Source: Acidimicrobiaceae bacterium (GTDB taxonomy: Bacteria > Actinomycetota > Acidimicrobiia > Acidimicrobiales > RAAP-2). From it: a stretch of DNA of 64,000 nt. The notes under the pieces were generated by a model, which made no database searches, was not told the origin of the DNA, and saw only the letters and a program-made list of their open reading frames with translations. The position numbers were made by a program, and so were the translations under genes. Position 1 is the stretch's first letter, and the number at the start of each line of letters is the position of its first letter. This document shows positions 59,967-64,000 of this stretch, one piece after another. Where the stretch lies: assembly GCA_003155135.1 (NCBI GenBank), contig PMFN01000005.1:33639-97638 (forward strand), given 5' to 3'.

Positions 59967-62540
59967 TCACGCCGGGTCGTGGGAGGGGTCGCCGGGCGCC
60001 CAGGCCACGAGTTCGTAGTCGGGGTTCAAGATGGCCAGCCGGCGCCCCCAGGCGCCCACCATGCCCTCGGCCACCAGGCGCGCACCGGGCTCTATGCCCG
60101 GGATCCGTGGGCGGCCCTGGAAGACCAGGAGCAGGGCGCCGGGCCCGTCGGACAGGACGCACTCGAGATTCTGGGTACCCGCCTTGGGCTGGACCCGCAC
60201 CGACTTCACCCGGCCCGCCACGCGCACGCGCTCTCGGTAGTGCACCTCGCTGATCGGCACCGTCCCCTCGGCGCGCCTCGCCAAGGCCTGGTCGGCCGGT
60301 GACGACGCGGCCGCCACCCGGTGGCGCTCACGCCGGGCGCGTTCTTTCGGGTGGCGCATGCCGGCCGTGCCCGCTGACGGGGTGGTGTCGGGGTCGGCGC
60401 CCGGGTCGGTGTCGGTGCGGTCGCCGGACTCCTGCTGCATCGCCTCGTTGACGACCTCGCGGTAGTGGCGGCCCCGCCGGGCCAGCTTCGAGGTCAGGTT
60501 GAACGGCACGATGGTGGCGGCCACGTGGGGGACCTGGCTGACCACGGTGGCGATCTTGTCGGCGGTGCGGTCGTGGAGGATGCGCTGCCAGGCCGACGTG
60601 AACCCCCGGCGGGGCAGGAGCACCGTGCACTCCGTCTCCCCGTCGGCGACCGCCTCGGCCACCAACTCGATGGCGGCCCGCGAGAGCCTGCGGTCGGGGC
60701 ACTCGACGATATCGAGCGGGATCGACGAGAAGCCGAGCCGGCCCCACTCCTCTTCGAGTTTGCGTGCGGCCTGGCTGTCGATGTCGAAGTGCACGGCGCG
60801 GATGTCGTCGGGGGAGAGGCTGCGGGCGTAGCGGATGGCCCGGGCGGTGGCGAGGTCCATGTCGTCGACGAACACGACGACGACGTGGCGGCGCAGGATC
60901 GGTGCCTCGCTGGCCCGGGCGGCGCCGATCTCGAGCTGGCGCTCCTCGGCCTCGTACTGGCGGTGCAACCGCAGGAGCACGAACACCCCGAAGGGCAGGA
61001 TGATCACGATCGTCCACGCGCCCTCGGTGAACTTCGTCACGATGATCACGATGTCGACGATGAACGAGAGCACCGCGGCGGTGCCGTTGATGATGGCGCG
61101 CCGGCGCCACTGCGGCTCCTTCGTGCGCAGGTGGTACTTCACCATGCCCGCCCCGGCCATGGTGAAGCCGGTGAACACACCAATGGCGTACAGCGGGATC
61201 AGGTGGTCCACCTGGGCGTTGGTGACCAGGAGCAGCAAGATGGCCACCACCGTGAGGGCGATGATCCCGGTGGAGAAGACGAGCCGGTGCCCCCGCTTGG
61301 TCATCTGGCGGGGCAGGTAGGAGTCGGCCGCCGCGAAGCTGGCGAGGAACGGGAAGCCGGTGAAGCTGGTGTTGGCGGCCAGGACCAGGATCAGCACCGT
61401 CGAGGCCTGCAGCAGGACGTAGAACGTCCTGCCCAGCCCGCTGTGGCCGTAGACATAGGTGGCGATCTGGGAGACCACGGTCGGCGTCCCCGAGATGTAG
61501 GGGACCGGGTGGGTGATGGCCGCCAGCGTGCTGACGCCGAGGACGAGCGAGCCGAGGATCAGGCTCATGCTGACCATCGTGATGCGGGCGTTGCGGGCTT
61601 CGGGGCGCCGGAAGATGCTGACGCCGTTCGAGATTGCCTCGGTACCGGTCAGGGCCGAACCGCCCGAGGCGAAGGACTTGAGGAGCACGAACACCGTCGC
61701 CCCGTAGAGCCAGCCCGAGCCCGGGTGCCCGATCGGGATGGCGCCGGGCTGGTGGATCGAGTGCGCGTGCAAGTTGCCGTTGATCGCCTTGAAGGCGCCG
61801 ACCGCCAACAAGATGGCCATGTTGGCGATGAAGAAGTAGGTGGGGACGGCAAACACCTTGCCGGCCTCGCGCACGCCCCGCAGGTTGCCGAAGGCGATGA
61901 GGATCACGAGCACGATGGCGATCCACACCGTGGCGTGCGTGAGGCGGGGGAACACCGACGTGAGGGCGGCCACGCCGGCCGCCACCGAGACCGCGACGGT
62001 CAGGGTGTAGTCGATGAGCAGGCTGACGGCTGCGACCTGGGCCACCGACAGGCCGAAGTTCTCCCGTGCCACCACATAGGCACCGCCGGCCTTCGTGTAG
62101 ACCTTCACGACCTCGAGGTAGGACAGCGTCACGAAGGCCAGCACCACGATGACCGCGATGCTGACGGGGATGACCAGCGAGAAGGCGGCGATGCCGATCA
62201 GTTGGATCAGCGGGATGAGGGCCTGCTCGGTGGCGTAAGCCGACGAGGAGATGACGTCCGAGGAGAGCACCGCCAGGGCGGTCGGCTTGCCGAGGCGCTC
62301 GGTCGAGAGCTTCTCGGAGGTGAGAGGTGGCCCGAGGAGACGGTTCTTCAGGCGATAGCGGAGGGCCTCGGGGTAGGCGGCGGCCGCGTCGAAGGCGAAG
62401 TTGGACGGGGTGTGGATCGAACTCTTGGGCGGTACCGCCGGGGTGGCCCCCGGCGTGCCGTTGGCGACGGACACGTCACCGGCTGCGTCGCCTGTTCCCT
62501 CAATGACCTCGGCGGGCCCCTTGCCGCTGTCCACGGTCAA
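59967..62540 (-). CDS. APC-superfamily (KimA-like) permease fused to OB-fold domain
   Basis: An 857-residue protein in three parts. Residues about 60-510 are a 12-helix APC-superfamily transporter (ALAVLSSDVISSSAYATEQALI near the first helices, YTKAGGAYVVARENFG). Residues about 545-690 resemble a universal-stress/KimA cytoplasmic domain (HVVVVFVDDMDLATARAIRYA). Residues about 755-850 form a small OB-fold (VRVAGRVKSVRVQPKAGTQNLECVLSDGPG), a domain usually encoded as a separate gene near trkA in actinobacteria. Potassium import under c-di-AMP control is the leading hypothesis; amino-acid transport is the alternative. The start is TTG 62540, six bases after TAGGCT. Confidence 0.82.
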   Translation of the reverse strand: MTVDSGKGPAEVIEGTGDAAGDVSVANGTPGATPAVPPKSSIHTPSNFAFDAAAAYPEALRYRLKNRLLGPPLTSEKLSTERLGKPTALAVLSSDVISSSAYATEQALIPLIQLIGIAAFSLVIPVSIAVIVVLAFVTLSYLEVVKVYTKAGGAYVVARENFGLSVAQVAAVSLLIDYTLTVAVSVAAGVAALTSVFPRLTHATVWIAIVLVILIAFGNLRGVREAGKVFAVPTYFFIANMAILLAVGAFKAINGNLHAHSIHQPGAIPIGHPGSGWLYGATVFVLLKSFASGGSALTGTEAISNGVSIFRRPEARNARITMVSMSLILGSLVLGVSTLAAITHPVPYISGTPTVVSQIATYVYGHSGLGRTFYVLLQASTVLILVLAANTSFTGFPFLASFAAADSYLPRQMTKRGHRLVFSTGIIALTVVAILLLLVTNAQVDHLIPLYAIGVFTGFTMAGAGMVKYHLRTKEPQWRRRAIINGTAAVLSFIVDIVIIVTKFTEGAWTIVIILPFGVFVLLRLHRQYEAEERQLEIGAARASEAPILRRHVVVVFVDDMDLATARAIRYARSLSPDDIRAVHFDIDSQAARKLEEEWGRLGFSSIPLDIVECPDRRLSRAAIELVAEAVADGETECTVLLPRRGFTSAWQRILHDRTADKIATVVSQVPHVAATIVPFNLTSKLARRGRHYREVVNEAMQQESGDRTDTDPGADPDTTPSAGTAGMRHPKERARRERHRVAAASSPADQALARRAEGTVPISEVHYRERVRVAGRVKSVRVQPKAGTQNLECVLSDGPGALLLVFQGRPRIPGIEPGARLVAEGMVGAWGRRLAILNPDYELVAWAPGDPSHDPA

Positions 62541-62546
62541 GAGTAA

Positions 62547-62552
62547 AGCCTA
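62547..62552 (-). promoter_or_regulatory. -10 element for leaderless permease gene
   Basis: TAGGCT on the minus strand, six-base spacer, TTG at 62540. The 75-base divergent gap also serves the trkA pair on the plus strand. Confidence 0.45.
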
Positions 62553-62615
62553 TCTACGGGCTGCACTGTTCATCTTTTCTTTACACGGAGCCCCGGAACG
62601 TGTTGTGCTGTCGAC

Positions 62616-63299
62616 GTGCACCTCATCGTTGTCGGTTGTGGTCGCGTCGGCGCAGGGCTGGCGACGACCTTGACCGGAGAGGGCCACACCGTCGACATTA
62701 TCGACCGCTCGGAGCGGGCATTTCGGCGCCTCGGGCCCGAGTTCACGGGCCAGCGGATCGTCGGGTCCGGCTTTGACCGTGACGACCTCGAGCGGGCGGG
62801 CGCCAAGGGCGCCGACGCGCTGGCTGCCGTCACGAGCGGGGACAACACCAACATCCTGACCGTGCGGATCGCCCGGGAGAACTACCAGATCTCCCGGGTG
62901 GTGGCCCGCATCTACGACCCCCGCCGGGCCGAGATCTACCAGCGCCTCGGCATCCCGACGGTGGCCACGGTGACCTGGACCATCGACCAGGTGCGCCGCC
63001 ACCTGCTCCCCGACCAGGGGGTGAGCGACTGGGCCGACGCCAGCGGGCACCTGCTGCTCGTCGACCGCCTCCTGCCCGAGAAGTGGGCCGGGCGCAGTCT
63101 CACCGAGCTGGGCGTGCCCGGCGAGGTGAACGTGGTGGCCGTCTCGCGCGCCGGGGTCCCGCGCCTCGACGTCGACGAGCTGCTCGGCCAGGAGGGCGAC
63201 GTGGTGCACCTGGCGGTGCTGCGCGAGTCCCTCGCCTCCCTCGACGCCTCCTTGAACGCGGGGCGCAGCCCGCTGCCTCAGCAAGGGAGCGCACCGTGA
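62616..63299 (+). CDS. trkA: TrkA-type potassium regulator (first)
   Basis: A 227-residue cytoplasmic RCK protein with an N-terminal NAD-binding Rossmann domain (LIVVGCGRVGAGLA, DIIDRS, DALAAVTSGDNTNIL) and a C-terminal TrkA_C/RCK_C domain (about 140-215). It gates Trk/Ktr-type K+ transporters. The GTG at 62616 has no ribosome site. Divergent from the APC-like permease; such an arrangement with an OB-fold protein is typical of actinobacterial K+ loci. Confidence 0.88.
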   Translation: MHLIVVGCGRVGAGLATTLTGEGHTVDIIDRSERAFRRLGPEFTGQRIVGSGFDRDDLERAGAKGADALAAVTSGDNTNILTVRIARENYQISRVVARIYDPRRAEIYQRLGIPTVATVTWTIDQVRRHLLPDQGVSDWADASGHLLLVDRLLPEKWAGRSLTELGVPGEVNVVAVSRAGVPRLDVDELLGQEGDVVHLAVLRESLASLDASLNAGRSPLPQQGSAP

Positions 63300-63958
63300 A
63301 AGTGGCCATCGCCGGTGCAGGCAGCGTCGGCATCGCCATCGCCCGCGACCTGCACGCGAACGGCCATGAGGTGCTGCTCTTGGAGCAGGATCCCGAGCTG
63401 GTGACGCGCAGCCACGACAGCCTGGACGTGACCTGGATCGCCGCTGATGCCTGCGAGGTCTCCTCGCTCGACAAGGCCGGTGTCGGCACCGTCGACGTGG
63501 TGGTCGCCGCCACCGGCGACGACGAGGACAACCTGGTCATCTCGCTGCTCGCCAAGCAGGAGTTCGCCGTCCCCCGGGTGGTGGCGCGGGTGAACAACTC
63601 GAAGAACCAGTGGCTCTTCAACGAGAGCTGGGGCGTCGACGTCTCGGTGTCCACCCCCCAGCTGCTCACCGCGCTCGTCGAAGAGGCGGTCTCGGTCGGC
63701 GCACTGGTCCGGCTGCTGCAGTTCCAAGGCGGCGCGGCCCACCTCGTCGAGGTCACCTTGGCCGAGGACTCCCCCGCCGACGGCACGCCCATCGCCGAGC
63801 TCGGGGTGCCGCGCGAGGCGACCATCGTGGCGGTGGTGCGCGAGGACCGCCTGGTGGTGCCGCGCGGCGACACGGTGCTGAGTGCGGGTGACGAGGTCCT
63901 CGTCCTCGTCACCGCCGACGCGGAGAACGCCGTGCACGATCTACTCGTCGGCGAGTAG
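63296..63958 (+). CDS. trkA: TrkA-type potassium regulator (second)
   Basis: A 220-residue RCK protein paralogous to the preceding one: KVAIAGAGSVGIAIARDL, LLEQDPELV, DVVVAATGDDEDNLVI, and an RCK_C domain near the C-terminus (VEVTLAEDSPADGTPIAELGVPREATIVAVVRED). The GTG overlaps the first trkA stop as GTGA, so the two are made together and may form a heteromeric ring. The transporter they control is probably the divergent permease; a TrkH subunit is not in view. Confidence 0.88.
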   Translation: MKVAIAGAGSVGIAIARDLHANGHEVLLLEQDPELVTRSHDSLDVTWIAADACEVSSLDKAGVGTVDVVVAATGDDEDNLVISLLAKQEFAVPRVVARVNNSKNQWLFNESWGVDVSVSTPQLLTALVEEAVSVGALVRLLQFQGGAAHLVEVTLAEDSPADGTPIAELGVPREATIVAVVREDRLVVPRGDTVLSAGDEVLVLVTADAENAVHDLLVGE

Positions 63959-63992
63959 CGCCACACGCGCCGGCGTCCGCTGGCTTCGGTCG

Positions 63993-63998
63993 TAGCAT
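63993..63998 (+). promoter_or_regulatory. -10 element for next gene beyond window
   Basis: TAGCAT two bases before the window end. By the pattern seen elsewhere, a leaderless start codon should lie just outside. Confidence 0.3.
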
Positions 63999-64000
63999 TG

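Noticed and set aside
54172..60253. Two plus-strand frames of more than 1000 residues across topA, hppA and the permease end
   Set aside because: They lie antisense to securely identified genes and show antisense-like low-complexity composition with no domain.

Overview
This is one contiguous stretch of high-GC bacterial chromosome, gene-dense, with many GTG starts and 1-4 base stop/start overlaps. The gene neighbourhoods point to an actinobacterium: carD-ispD-ispF-rlmB, disA-radA, sigR with a ZAS anti-sigma factor, a folate/pantothenate/NAD gene string, K-rich-tailed topA without zinc fingers, and Streptomyces-type hutH. The MurL/MurD2 pair, the secreted 42-residue repeat protein and the isolated CYP142-type P450 would suit the class Acidimicrobiia; that class placement is inference. 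No phage, insertion sequence, integrase or CRISPR array is visible, so this reads as core chromosome with a few accessory genes.

Layout. 1-6.5 kb: threonine synthase behind a SAM-I/IV-type riboswitch, then gpgS, a GT20 trehalose-phosphate synthase, a P450, otsB and a LytR_C protein (compatible-solute sugars). 6.5-8.8 kb: tRNA-Thr(TGT), hutH, mscL. 8.8-14 kb: carD-ispD-ispF-rlmB and radA-disA (MEP isoprenoids, c-di-AMP, DNA repair). 14-19.3 kb: amidase, clpC, a polyprenyl diphosphate synthase. 19.3-32.5 kb: a long leftward series, read from the right as an ABC-2-like permease, sigR-rsrA-DUF2342-tilS/hpt-folE, then folP-pseudophosphatase-folB-folK-DUF2520-panC-nadB-nadC-coaX. 32.5-38.5 kb: CYP142-like P450, GH5 endoglycoceramidase-like lipoprotein, cysteine dioxygenase plus rhodanese, secreted GH43-like repeat protein. 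38.6-43.7 kb: an OpuC-type betaine/choline importer split by a DUF1254 gene. 43.7-47.3 kb: pgeF, murL, murD2, followed by the remains of a tyrosine phosphatase. 47.6-52.5 kb: FAD oxidase, hemerythrin, FrnE-like DsbA protein, crotonase, membrane proteins, tRNA-Thr(CGT). 52.6-64 kb: holB, tmk, topA, H+-pyrophosphatase, an amino-acid/K+-type permease fused to an OB domain, and two divergent TrkA proteins.

Several genes fit together. DisA makes c-di-AMP, whose best-known targets are potassium and osmolyte transporters; the window also holds a KimA/APC-like permease, two TrkA/RCK proteins, MscL, an OpuC importer and trehalose genes, a strong osmotic-homeostasis theme. PgeF, MurL and MurD2 together suggest D-glutamate enters peptidoglycan by epimerisation of UDP-MurNAc-L-Ala-L-Glu rather than only through glutamate racemase.

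Regulation. Many starts lie 6-8 bases after a TANNNT hexamer (often TAGCGT, TAGGNT or TAGATT) with no ribosome binding site, indicating leaderless mRNAs including two TTG starts; this settles several start codons and suggests an internal promoter for hpt inside the fused tilS-hpt gene.
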